DNA of 13,073 nt, taken from Candidatus Vogelbacteria bacterium CG10_big_fil_rev_8_21_14_0_10_51_16. Its GTDB lineage: Bacteria > Patescibacteriota > Minisyncoccia > Phycocordibacterales > JACRKE01. The notes below the pieces were generated by a model that ran no database searches, was not told where the DNA came from, and was given only the letters and a program-made list of their open reading frames with translations. The translations under genes and the position numbers were made by a program. Positions 1-5,358 of the stretch are shown one piece after another. Location: contig PCYI01000021.1 in NCBI GenBank assembly GCA_002774795.1, positions 36,629 to 49,701 of the forward strand. Direction: 5' to 3'. The stretch's first letter is position 1. The number at the start of each line of letters is the position of its first letter.

Positions 1-20
1 TGATTCCGATCTTAAAGTAA

Positions 21-52
21 TAAGTCTCTCTTCTGTAGAGAGGGGAGACTTA
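21..52. other. Hairpin upstream of the first gene
   Basis: An 8-bp inverted repeat (TAAGTCTC at 21-28, GAGACTTA at 45-52) encloses a further short CTCT/AGAG pairing. There is no T tract after it on the plus strand. It may end a gene lying left of the window or sit in the leader of the next gene. Only the pairing is visible; the role is open. Confidence 0.4.
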
Positions 53-131
53 TATAGGTTATTCGCAGTCAATTGCCTTTTTGAGTTTCGGGTGTAAGAT
101 GGCCATTATAATCAACGTCACCATCATTACC

Positions 132-662
132 ATGCAACGCAACATTATTGGCTGGACTATACTGCTCGTGGTCACCATTGGCCTTGTCTGGTGGTATGTT
201 ATGCGAGCGCCGACCCCTACAATCATTCCCGACGAAACCCCTGACAATATCGCCACCTCCACTGGGCCGATTGCGTACAAAGACCTAATCCGAGTGAACA
301 GTCCCATGCCTGTTGAGCGAGGCGGTTTGCCAATTACAAGCCCACTCACGATTGAAGGAGAGGCGCGGGGCAACTGGTTCTTCGAGGCCACCTTTCCTGT
401 CTTACTCACAAACTGGGACGGACTCATCATTGCCGAGCATTATGCCGAAGCAATTCTCGACCCCGACGACCCGGACTCAACTTGGATGACTACAGAATAC
501 GTTCCTTTTCGGGCCGTGCTCACCTTCGACTCACCGTTTGCCACGTCAAGCCCAGACTTTATGAAGCGTGGCTCGCTTATTTTACAAAAGTCAAATGCTT
601 CCGGACTACCCGAACACGACGACGCGCTTGAGTATGTGATTGAGTTTACTCAAAGCGAGTAA
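132..662 (+). CDS. Membrane-anchored Gmad2-like (immunoglobulin-like) domain protein
   Basis: The 176-residue product starts with a hydrophobic segment (about residues 4-24, IIGWTILLVV followed by more hydrophobics), which fits a signal anchor or uncleaved signal peptide. A low-complexity Pro/Thr/Asp linker follows. The rest (about 53-172) carries the pattern of Gmad2 immunoglobulin-like domains: INSP-like RVNSPMP, ITSPLTIEGEARGNWFFEATFPV, then WMTTEYVPF, and a C-terminal SGLPEHDDALEYVIEF block. Gmad2 domains are extracytoplasmic and often accompany spore-germination or cell-surface proteins; the exact role in Patescibacteria is unknown. The frame is open from 81, with further ATGs at 81 and 99. 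I prefer the ATG at 132 because it puts the hydrophobic segment at the N-terminus, but no convincing ribosome binding site decides it. It converges on ftsX across a strong terminator. Confidence 0.75.
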   Translation: MQRNIIGWTILLVVTIGLVWWYVMRAPTPTIIPDETPDNIATSTGPIAYKDLIRVNSPMPVERGGLPITSPLTIEGEARGNWFFEATFPVLLTNWDGLIIAEHYAEAILDPDDPDSTWMTTEYVPFRAVLTFDSPFATSSPDFMKRGSLILQKSNASGLPEHDDALEYVIEFTQSE

Positions 663-675
663 GAAAAATATACAC

Positions 676-721
676 AAAACAAACATCCCAACATTCTTGA
701 GAATGTTGGGATGTTTGTTTT
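676..721. terminator. Bidirectional intrinsic terminator
   Basis: A perfect 21-bp stem (676-696 with 701-721) has a TTGA loop. The outer stem is A-rich on the left and T-rich on the right (TTTGTTTTA), so a U-rich tail forms on either strand. It lies exactly between two convergent genes, the Gmad2-like gene and ftsX, and probably stops transcription from both. Confidence 0.9.
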
Positions 722-725
722 AACA

Positions 726-1652
726 CTAGTGCCCTAGATAGCGACGGACCGCGAGCCAACTAGCTAGAAAACCAACAACCAAACCAGAAGCTAAGAGCAA
801 GAATAGAAGCTGGACGATGTTTGCCAGATAGTAAGAAAGCACGTTGAAGTCACCAAAAAAGTTGCCAGCAAAGTTACTAAACCACAATGTAACAGGGTAG
901 AAAAGCGCGGTTGTGATTAGGGCGGCTACGATTCCATTCATCATTCCTTCGGCAATAAAAGGCCCACGAGTATAATTGTGTGAAGCACCAACCAACTTCA
1001 TGACGGCTATCTCTTCACGAGAAGCGAAGATGGCTACTCGCACAGTGTTCATGGTGACAAGTACAGCTATACAGACAAATACAACACTCACCACCACACC
1101 GAGGCGTTGCAAGATATTGATAAGAGCGGACAAGCGATCGATAACAAGCTTGTTTTGGAAGAAATTAACCTTATCTACAATGGGAGCCGGCGTTGTTCCA
1201 ACAGATGGGTCGCCCTCAAGGAAAACCGCAATTCCCTCATACTGAGATGGCTCTTTAGCGCGTACGTTTAAGACGGCCCCCAAAGGATTATCTTCTAACT
1301 CTTCCAGAGCTCCGAGTACAAGCTCGTCATCGCGATGCCGCTCGCGAAAATCTACGAGAGCCTGCTCTCGGGAAAGATACTCTACTGAACGCACTTCCGG
1401 AAGAGCTTCGAGCGACTCTTTAAGCGCGAGAGCTTCTTGCCCTGAGGCATCTGTACGCAAATAAACGTTAACGTCCACCTTGTCTTTTACGTCCACAATT
1501 AGAGAAGAAAAGAGTGCGCTCGATAGCACCATGCCACCGATGACAAAAAGGGCTGTGGTCATCACAAAAACAGAAGCAAGAGAGACAACGGTATTGCGCC
1601 AGAAGTTGATAAAGCCCGCTTTGATAACTCGTTTTAATTTAATGAAGAACAT
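726..1652 (-). CDS. ftsX: Cell division protein FtsX (ABC transporter permease-like)
   Basis: The 308-residue protein has the standard FtsX plan: a short cytoplasmic N-terminus, TM1 (about 22-47), a large extracytoplasmic loop (about 48-180), then TM2 (183-206), TM3 (233-256) and TM4 (278-303). The conserved stretch SREEIAVMKLVGAS (211-224), typical of FtsX after TM2, is intact. FtsX pairs with the FtsE ATPase in the inner membrane. The complex relays divisome state to peptidoglycan hydrolases through the outer loop. FtsX is encoded 85 bp downstream of ftsE on the same strand, the usual order. The loop begins with KDKVDVNVYLRTDAS, matching the family's usual VxVYL strand. The length is normal for the family (about 300 aa). 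Confidence 0.95.
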   Translation of the reverse strand: MFFIKLKRVIKAGFINFWRNTVVSLASVFVMTTALFVIGGMVLSSALFSSLIVDVKDKVDVNVYLRTDASGQEALALKESLEALPEVRSVEYLSREQALVDFRERHRDDELVLGALEELEDNPLGAVLNVRAKEPSQYEGIAVFLEGDPSVGTTPAPIVDKVNFFQNKLVIDRLSALINILQRLGVVVSVVFVCIAVLVTMNTVRVAIFASREEIAVMKLVGASHNYTRGPFIAEGMMNGIVAALITTALFYPVTLWFSNFAGNFFGDFNVLSYYLANIVQLLFLLLASGLVVGFLASWLAVRRYLGH

Positions 1653-1680
1653 AATGTCGGACGTACGATATGCGATTTAG

Positions 1681-1732
1681 GATTTACGAATAATGCATTC
1701 CTTCCTAGGTCGTAAGTCATTATTCATAAGTC
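1681..1732. repeat. Imperfect inverted repeat in the ftsE-ftsX spacer
   Basis: GATTTACGAATAATG (1681-1695) pairs with CATTATTCATAAGTC (1718-1732), allowing two wobble or mismatch positions. On the plus strand a run of six T follows at about 1734-1739. The flanking genes run on the minus strand, so this is not a classical terminator for them. It may form a hairpin in the ftsE-ftsX mRNA and tune ftsX expression. Confidence 0.55.
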
Positions 1733-1737
1733 GTTTT

Positions 1738-2418
1738 TTATAAGCTGTACTTACCGTGCTCATCATCGCGCACAATTGCGCCATCGTCTAGCGTGATAAC
1801 GCGCCTCTTTAGATCGTCTATGACCCCGCGATTGTGAGTGGTGAGCATCACTGTGGTACCGAGCTCATTTATCTTTTTTAAAATCTGCACAATCTCATGG
1901 GCGTTTATAGGATCAAGATTACCGGTTGGCTCGTCAGCAATGATGAGCTCTGGCTGGTTTACGAGCGCGCGAGCAATAGCCACCCTTTGTTTCTCGCCCC
2001 CGGAAAGCTCGCGGGGAAAGTTCGACATCTTTTTCTGTAACCCAACCAGTTCGAGGACATCAGGTACGTCGGCCGCTACTTCCGCATCAGTGCGCCCAGC
2101 GGCCTCCATGGCAAAAGCGATATTCTCGTAGGCAGTCTTTGAAGGAATAAGGCGAAAATCTTGAAAGACCACTCCGATTTTGCGACGATAAAGCGCCAGC
2201 TTTTTTTTGCGTAAAGAATGAATGTTTACAGACTCAAAGCTAACGGTGCCTTTGGTGGGAGCTTCCTCACCCAAAATGAGCTTGATGACTGTGGTCTTCC
2301 CCGCGCCAGAGTGACCTACCAGAGAAAGAAACTCTCCGCGGTTGACAGTGAAAGTAACGTCGTGCAGTGCCGTTGAGTGGTCGGGGTAAACCTTTGACAC
2401 TTTTTGGAAGTAGAGCAT
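1738..2418 (-). CDS. ftsE: Cell division ATP-binding protein FtsE
   Basis: This 226-residue ABC ATPase has all the motifs: Walker A GHSGAGKT (35-42), Q-loop Gln86 in VVFQDFRLI, signature LSGGEKQR (138-145), Walker [13 protein letters not shown] (158-169) and H-loop His195 in MLTTHN. VFQDFRL and the GNLD ending are typical of FtsE/LolD-type ATPases. The ftsX neighbour settles it as FtsE. It binds the cytoplasmic side of FtsX and powers the FtsEX division switch. The frame stays open to a TTG at 2466, but the ATG at 2418 starts the family-standard [13 protein letters not shown]. An extended -10 promoter upstream would give a leader of about 49 nt. No Shine-Dalgarno motif is seen before this ATG. 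Confidence 0.95.
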   Translation of the reverse strand: MLYFQKVSKVYPDHSTALHDVTFTVNRGEFLSLVGHSGAGKTTVIKLILGEEAPTKGTVSFESVNIHSLRKKKLALYRRKIGVVFQDFRLIPSKTAYENIAFAMEAAGRTDAEVAADVPDVLELVGLQKKMSNFPRELSGGEKQRVAIARALVNQPELIIADEPTGNLDPINAHEIVQILKKINELGTTVMLTTHNRGVIDDLKRRVITLDDGAIVRDDEHGKYSL

Positions 2419-2473
2419 GGTATTAGGGCGCAGGGTGTGGGGTACAGTAAATCTAAAATTCAACAACCAGATA

Positions 2474-2482
2474 AGTATAGCA
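2474..2482 (-). promoter_or_regulatory. Putative extended -10 promoter for ftsE-ftsX
   Basis: On the minus strand the sequence reads TGCTATACT, an extended -10 box. The predicted start is near 2467, about 49 nt before the ftsE ATG. The -35 region (TTCGGT at 17-bp spacing) is poor, as is common with extended -10 promoters. This suggests ftsEX can be transcribed independently of prfB. Confidence 0.5.
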
Positions 2483-2531
2483 AATTATTGCAAGTAACCG
2501 AAGAATCTTATGCACTCCTGTGCCCTGTGGC

Positions 2532-2552
2532 CTACGCACTACGCACTACGCA
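2532..2552. repeat. Three tandem copies of a 7-bp unit (CTACGCA)
   Basis: Three exact units at 2532-2538, 2539-2545 and 2546-2552 directly abut the prfB stop codon (2553-2555). This is probably a slippage-derived microsatellite in the prfB-ftsE spacer. Confidence 0.85.
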
Positions 2553-3437
2553 CTAGCTAATGCTTTTTTCCGCCTCAATGAATTCGTCAAGGTCGCCATA
2601 GAGCACCTTATCCACATTCTTCTCCTCGACGCCGGTGCGATGGTCTTTGATGAGCTGATAGGGGTGAAAGACGTACGAGCGTATCTGACTGCCCCACTCG
2701 TTTGCCGTTGTCTTTGAGATATACATGCCTTTTTCTTTAGCCACGCGCGCCTCCTCTTCCAGCTTGTAAAGTTTTCCGGCAAGCATTTCAAGAGCTCGCG
2801 CTTTGTTATCGGCTTGAGAGCGTTCGGCTTCGCAGTGGACGGCCAGGTTGGTGGGGATATGCACGACGCGCACAGCCGTCTCTCGTTTGTTTACATTTTG
2901 GCCACCGGGCCCGGATGACCGGGCAAACTCCACCTTGATGTCGTCTTCGGGAATCTCTATCTGCTTTCCTTTGGGAAACTCCGGGATGACTTCCACCATG
3001 GAAAAAGAGGTGTGGCGAAGTTTTTTGGCCGAATAAGGCGAGACCCGCACCAGACGATGGACACCCGACTCATTTTTAAGCGTGCCGTAAACATTGCGTC
3101 CCTCGATGCGAATGGTGAGGTTGCGATAGCCCCCATGGTCGTTTTCGTGCGCGTGCACGATACTCCACTGCCACCCCTTGCTTTCTACGTACTTTTGGTA
3201 CATTTCGAAAAGTATGCGCGAAAAATCTTCCGCGTCGTCTCCGCCCGCGCCGGAAAAAATGGAGAGGATGGCATTACCACGGTCGTACTTGCCGCCCGCC
3301 CCGCCAGTCTCAAGCTCCTCCTTTAGCTCTTGATACTCCTTCACAAGCGCTTGGGCGTGTATTTTATCAGACCAAAAGGCGGGTGTACCCATTTCGACCT
3401 CTATTGCAGCAAGGCGTTTTTTCAGTTCTTCGGACAT
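2553..3437 (-). CDS. prfB: Peptide chain release factor 2 (compact form)
   Basis: The 294-residue class I release factor carries the GGQ catalytic motif (178-180, SSGPGGQNVN), which drives peptidyl-tRNA hydrolysis in the ribosomal A site. The stop-codon reading loop follows GVHRLVR as S-P-Y (133-135), where RF2 normally has S-P-F and RF1 has P-x-T, so this is RF2, reading UGA and UAA. The C-terminal WGSQIRSYVFHPYQLIKDHRTG block is RF2-like. The family's usual length is about 365 aa. Here the N-terminus and most of helical domain 1 are shortened: about 50 residues separate the N-terminus from the segment matching the start of domain 2. No CTTTGA-type programmed frameshift site is seen upstream. 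The gene precedes ftsE-ftsX on the same strand, a common linkage. The start ATG lies 6 nt from a strong -10 box, suggesting a leaderless mRNA. Confidence 0.93.
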   Translation of the reverse strand: MSEELKKRLAAIEVEMGTPAFWSDKIHAQALVKEYQELKEELETGGAGGKYDRGNAILSIFSGAGGDDAEDFSRILFEMYQKYVESKGWQWSIVHAHENDHGGYRNLTIRIEGRNVYGTLKNESGVHRLVRVSPYSAKKLRHTSFSMVEVIPEFPKGKQIEIPEDDIKVEFARSSGPGGQNVNKRETAVRVVHIPTNLAVHCEAERSQADNKARALEMLAGKLYKLEEEARVAKEKGMYISKTTANEWGSQIRSYVFHPYQLIKDHRTGVEEKNVDKVLYGDLDEFIEAEKSIS

Positions 3438-3443
3438 CTATCT

Positions 3444-3472
3444 AGTATAGTGTTAAATTGCTCAATTGTTAA
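3444..3472 (-). promoter_or_regulatory. Sigma-70-type promoter of prfB
   Basis: On the minus strand, TTAACA (3467-3472) and TATACT (3444-3449) are separated by 17 bp, five of six consensus matches in each box. Only six bases separate the -10 box from the prfB ATG, so transcription should start at or next to the start codon. Confidence 0.7.
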
Positions 3473-3497
3473 ATTGTTTTGCCACAACGTCATCAAT

Positions 3498-3526
3498 TTG
3501 ATTTAAATAGACAATTTGGTTAGTAT
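3498..3526 (+). promoter_or_regulatory. Putative promoter of tRNA-Met
   Basis: TTGATT (3498-3503), a 17-bp spacer and TAGTAT (3521-3526) place the start at about 3533, just before the tRNA at 3537. A second possible -10 (TATTAT, 3528-3533) overlaps. The promoter diverges from the prfB promoter. Confidence 0.5.
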
Positions 3527-3536
3527 GTATTATCGC

Positions 3537-3608
3537 GCCGGTGTAGTTCAACGGTTAGAACAAAGGACTCATAAGCCTTGGACGGAAGTTCGACTCTTCC
3601 CACCGGCA
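3537..3608 (+). tRNA. tRNA-Met (anticodon CAT), elongator type or Ile2
   Basis: The cloverleaf has an acceptor stem GCCGGTG/CACCGGC, D-arm GTTC...GAAC, an anticodon loop CTCATAA with CAT at 3570-3572, T-arm GGAAG-TTCGACT-CTTCC and discriminator A. The last anticodon-stem pair (A/G) is a mismatch. The paired first position excludes initiator; the initiator is the split gene at 6277. A CAT anticodon modified to lysidine (tRNA-Ile2) cannot be excluded by eye. CCA is not encoded. Confidence 0.9.
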
Positions 3609-3611
3609 TAA

Positions 3612-3640
3612 GTGACAAACTCTTAAAAATTCTATAGAAT
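3612..3640 (+). promoter_or_regulatory. Putative promoter of tRNA-Asp
   Basis: GTGACA (3612-3617) and TAGAAT (3635-3640) are separated by 17 bp. The expected start, about 3647, falls just upstream of the tRNA-Asp 5' end. It would also transcribe the PNPOx-like gene behind the tRNA. Confidence 0.5.
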
Positions 3641-3649
3641 GCAGTTCTT

Positions 3650-3724
3650 GCGGGCGTAGCATAGCTGGCCTAATGCGCTTCCCTGTCACGGAAGAGACCG
3701 TGGGTTCAAATCCCATCGCCCGCG
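3650..3724 (+). tRNA. tRNA-Asp (anticodon GTC)
   Basis: The acceptor stem is GCGGGCG/CGCCCGC, the anticodon arm CTTCC-CTGTCAC-GGAAG with GTC at 3685-3687, the T-arm GTGGG-TTCAAAT-CCCAT and the discriminator G, the Asp identity base. Only CC of the CCA end follows. The tRNA is 75 nt. Confidence 0.95.
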
Positions 3725-3728
3725 CCGC

Positions 3729-4172
3729 ATGTCGGACATTCGACAACGTATTCTTGAGGTGCTCACCCAAGCTCATGTGATGAGTTTGGCCACCGTCGAC
3801 GAGGATGGGCCGTGGGCCACGATTGTAAACTTTTTTCACGACGACCAGCTTAATCTTTACTGGAAGTCGTCAACAATAGTGAGACATTCGCTGGCACTCG
3901 CCCGCGACCCTCGCGCCTCTTGCTCGATTCTCGCCGGCAACGAGGTGGGTAAAGAGCTGGCTGTGCAGATTGCGGGGACAGTCACTAAACTGGACGGCAT
4001 TCGCCCCGACCTCGCTCTGCGTTATATTGCTCGTAAAAAGCGAAACTTACCGACACTCAAACAAGCAACGAAAACCTTGCAAGGTTATTCGTGGTATGTA
4101 CTCAAACCGGACCTCATTGACCTCATTGACGAGGAGCGTTTTGGGTTTACCAAGCAAAAGCTGGAGCTTTGA
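3729..4172 (+). CDS. Pyridoxamine 5'-phosphate oxidase-like (PNPOx/FMN-binding split barrel) protein
   Basis: The 147-residue protein has the small split-barrel flavin-binding pattern: an N-terminal helix (IRQRILEVLTQAHV), then the strand pair MSLATVDEDGPWATIVNFFHDDQLNLYWKSS, the HSLALARDPRASCSIL segment and the second barrel half AVQIAGTVTKL. Members bind FMN or F420 (sometimes haem) and often act on small oxidised or antioxidant substrates; nothing here fixes the substrate. The ATG lies four bases after the tRNA-Asp 3' end with no ribosome binding site, so the mRNA is probably released by tRNA 3' processing or read from a leaderless start. A hairpin at 4261-4291 is the likely end of the unit. 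Confidence 0.8.
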   Translation: MSDIRQRILEVLTQAHVMSLATVDEDGPWATIVNFFHDDQLNLYWKSSTIVRHSLALARDPRASCSILAGNEVGKELAVQIAGTVTKLDGIRPDLALRYIARKKRNLPTLKQATKTLQGYSWYVLKPDLIDLIDEERFGFTKQKLEL

Positions 4173-4260
4173 AAGATGAAAGAAAAACAACTTTCACGAG
4201 GGGCTTCTGCGCAAAAAACCATCTATCAGATAAAAACGGGTGGGAAAATCTTCCTAAAAG

Positions 4261-4291
4261 CTAAAACACCCCACGGGGTGGAGTGTTTTAG
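4261..4291. terminator. Hairpin terminator candidate after the PNPOx-like gene
   Basis: A 14-bp stem with one G-T wobble (CTAAAACACCCCAC, 4261-4274; partner 4278-4291) closes a GGG loop. The 3' arm ends in GTGTTTTAG, so the U-rich element is inside the stem rather than after it. It sits 88 bp downstream of the stop codon. Confidence 0.6.
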
Positions 4292-4504
4292 ATAGAGCCA
4301 GGATAAAACGCTTAACCCAATAACCCAATCGTGATATATACCGCATGCTCAATGCACAACTTTCAGAATGTCCGAGGACGCTCATCCAGATGTGCTAATA
4401 TGATGCTTGTAGATTGTAAAAACATAGTGGCAAGCGACCTATCCTTAATATAAGTGCCGTTTGAAGAGCTTCATAATTACCGCCAACCCATTGCTTTGTG
4501 TGTT

Positions 4505-4667
4505 GTAACTTGAGTCTGTAGAAAAACTCTTTTTCTACAGACTCACCCTGTCGAATGACAGGGTTGAATGACAGGGTCACCCTGTCGGATGACGGGGTAA
4601 TACTGCGTTTTTCTTCTTGAATGTTTCTGTAAAGAGTCATTTTTATTTGTTTTTCTACAATCTCAAC
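4505..4667 (+). repeat. MITE-like repeat, copy A (expanded)
   Basis: This is one of three related copies in the window (others at 6046-6168 and 7706-7828). It begins with a palindrome of about 15-bp arms (GAGTCTGTAGAAAAA, loop CTC, TTTTTCTACAGACTC). The core contains CCCTGTC/GACAGGG-type hairpins, then the conserved segment GGGGTAATACTGCG and TTGAATGTTTCTGTAAAGAG. It ends in TTTTTCTACAATCTCAA, the inverse of the left end. Copy A carries an extra CACCCTGTC...GACAGGGT unit, making it about 36 bp longer than the others. It has no coding capacity of its own. Confidence 0.85.
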
Positions 4668-4692
4668 TTTTTTGTGACCATCTTTTTAGCGA

Positions 4693-4721
4693 TTGATTAG
4701 TTGGAGAAAATGTAATAAGAT
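4693..4721 (+). promoter_or_regulatory. Putative promoter of the tRNA-Thr locus
   Basis: TTGATT (4693-4698), a 17-bp spacer and TAAGAT (4716-4721) would start a transcript near 4728. That would place the twin hairpin 4760-4811 in the leader of tRNA-Thr(GGT). The match is moderate only. Confidence 0.35.
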
Positions 4722-4759
4722 TACACAACTATTCACTGAATAGAAGAAGTCGTTGTAGC

Positions 4760-4811
4760 CCCGACGCTCGAGTACGAGGTCGGGATCCCGACCCACTTAG
4801 TGGCGTCGGGA
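4760..4811. repeat. Twin hairpin with alternative pairing upstream of tRNA-Thr
   Basis: Two adjacent hairpins each begin CCCGAC and end GTCGGG: 4760-4784 (loop AGTA, one bulge) and 4786-4811 (loop TTA, one bulge). The centre GTCGGGATCCCGAC (4779-4792) is a perfect palindrome, and the outer CCCGACG/CGTCGGG (4760-4766, 4804-4810) can also pair. The region can therefore fold as two hairpins or as a closed multi-branched form. It resembles REP-type palindromic elements. Confidence 0.8.
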
Positions 4812-4827
4812 CTCAGTTGCTAAGTTT

Positions 4828-5110
4828 GCCGTTGTAGCTCAGTTGGTAGAGCAACTCCATGGTGGTTCGTAACTGCCCCACGCGCGAGCAATCCGCGTGC
4901 GTATCCCGAATAACGGTTAACAGCCCCCACTGGGCCAAGACCGTGGCGCAAAAAATTACTCAAAGACTCAAAGAGTAGATAAGCGCCCGAACGACTGACA
5001 AGGGTCCGCCTCTGGCGGAAAGATACAGTCTAGTCCCTAGATAAAGTGGTACAAAAAAACTAGGGTGTAAACGAAGGAGTAGGTCGTCGGTTCAATTCCG
5101 TCCAACGGCT
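4828..5110 (+). tRNA. tRNA-Thr (anticodon GGT), interrupted by a group I intron
   Basis: Exons 4828-4863 and 5074-5110 join to a 73-nt tRNA. It has acceptor GCCGTTG/CAACGGC, D-arm GCTC...GAGC, anticodon stem ACTCC/GGAGT, loop ATGGTAA with GGT at 4861-4863, T-loop TTCAATT and discriminator T. G1-C72 and C2-G71 are the usual Thr identity pairs. The T-stem GTCGG/CCGTC has one T-T mismatch (5087/5101); the neighbouring tRNA-Thr(CGT) has an intact stem at that point. The interruption lies between positions 36 and 37, next to the anticodon. Whether this is the only Thr(GGT) gene in the genome cannot be told from here. Confidence 0.9.
4864..5073 (+). ncRNA. Group I intron (210 nt, no ORF) in tRNA-Thr(GGT)
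   Basis: The 5' exon ends in U and the intron ends in G (5073), the group I boundaries. P1 forms from exon GGU plus intron GGUU (4861-4867) and AACUGCC (4871-4877), with a U-G wobble exactly at the splice site. P7 is GACTG (4993-4997) with CAGTC (5026-5030). P8 is TCCGCC/GGCGGA (5005-5010, 5014-5019). P9 is CCCTAG/CTAGGG (5035-5040, 5060-5065). AAGATACAGTC matches the conserved S segment. The size is close to the minimum for the class. There is no reading frame inside. Confidence 0.85.
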
Positions 5111-5216
5111 CAAGGATAATTTTTAGAAAGTAGTTTTTAGTTTTTAGAAGGGATGCGTGAAGACTGGTTAAAACAATCAGTGCTTTATCTTGCCCGCACA
5201 CCAACATTGCCATATT

Positions 5217-5289
5217 GCCAGCGTAGCTCAGTTGGTAGAGCACGTCTTTCGTAAAGACGGGGTCGTCGGTTCAATCCCGACCGCTGGCT
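5217..5289 (+). tRNA. tRNA-Thr (anticodon CGT)
   Basis: The cloverleaf is uninterrupted: acceptor GCCAGCG/CGCTGGC, anticodon arm CGTCT-TTCGTAA-AGACG with CGT at 5250-5252, T-arm GTCGG-TTCAATC-CCGAC and discriminator T. CCA is encoded at 5290-5292. D-arm and T-arm sequences are nearly identical to the split tRNA-Thr(GGT) 106 bp upstream, which suggests the two are paralogues. Confidence 0.95.
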
Positions 5290-5358
5290 CCAGTTTTGTA
5301 GAAAAAGATACAGAAGCACAGGAACACAGTCTAGCTTTACGCTCGGGCTTACTTCAAA

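Larger units (their letters stand above)
4173..4827. other. 655-bp intergenic stretch without a recognisable gene
   Basis: This stretch holds a strong hairpin (4261-4291), one copy of the MITE-like repeat (4505-4667), a promoter candidate (4693-4721) and a twin hairpin (4760-4811). Between 4292 and 4504 I see nothing recognisable. A minus-strand frame at 4395-4640 is mostly repeat sequence and is not supported as a gene. Confidence 0.7.

Noticed and set aside
3438..3480. Programmed +1 frameshift site in prfB
   Set aside because: No CTTTGA-like sequence or upstream in-frame extension is present; a promoter occupies this position instead.
3555..3839. 94-residue minus-strand frame over tRNA-Met and tRNA-Asp
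   Set aside because: It is antisense to two clear tRNAs and to the start of the PNPOx-like gene; strings such as GFEPTVSS are the usual antisense reading of a tRNA T-arm.
4395..4640. 81-residue minus-strand frame
   Set aside because: About half of it is repeat copy A read backwards. The same peptide pieces arise from the other copies, and no start signal or homology is visible.
4728..4827. T-box or riboswitch upstream of tRNA-Thr
   Set aside because: There is no T-box sequence, specifier loop or downstream amino-acid gene; the hairpins are simple palindromes.
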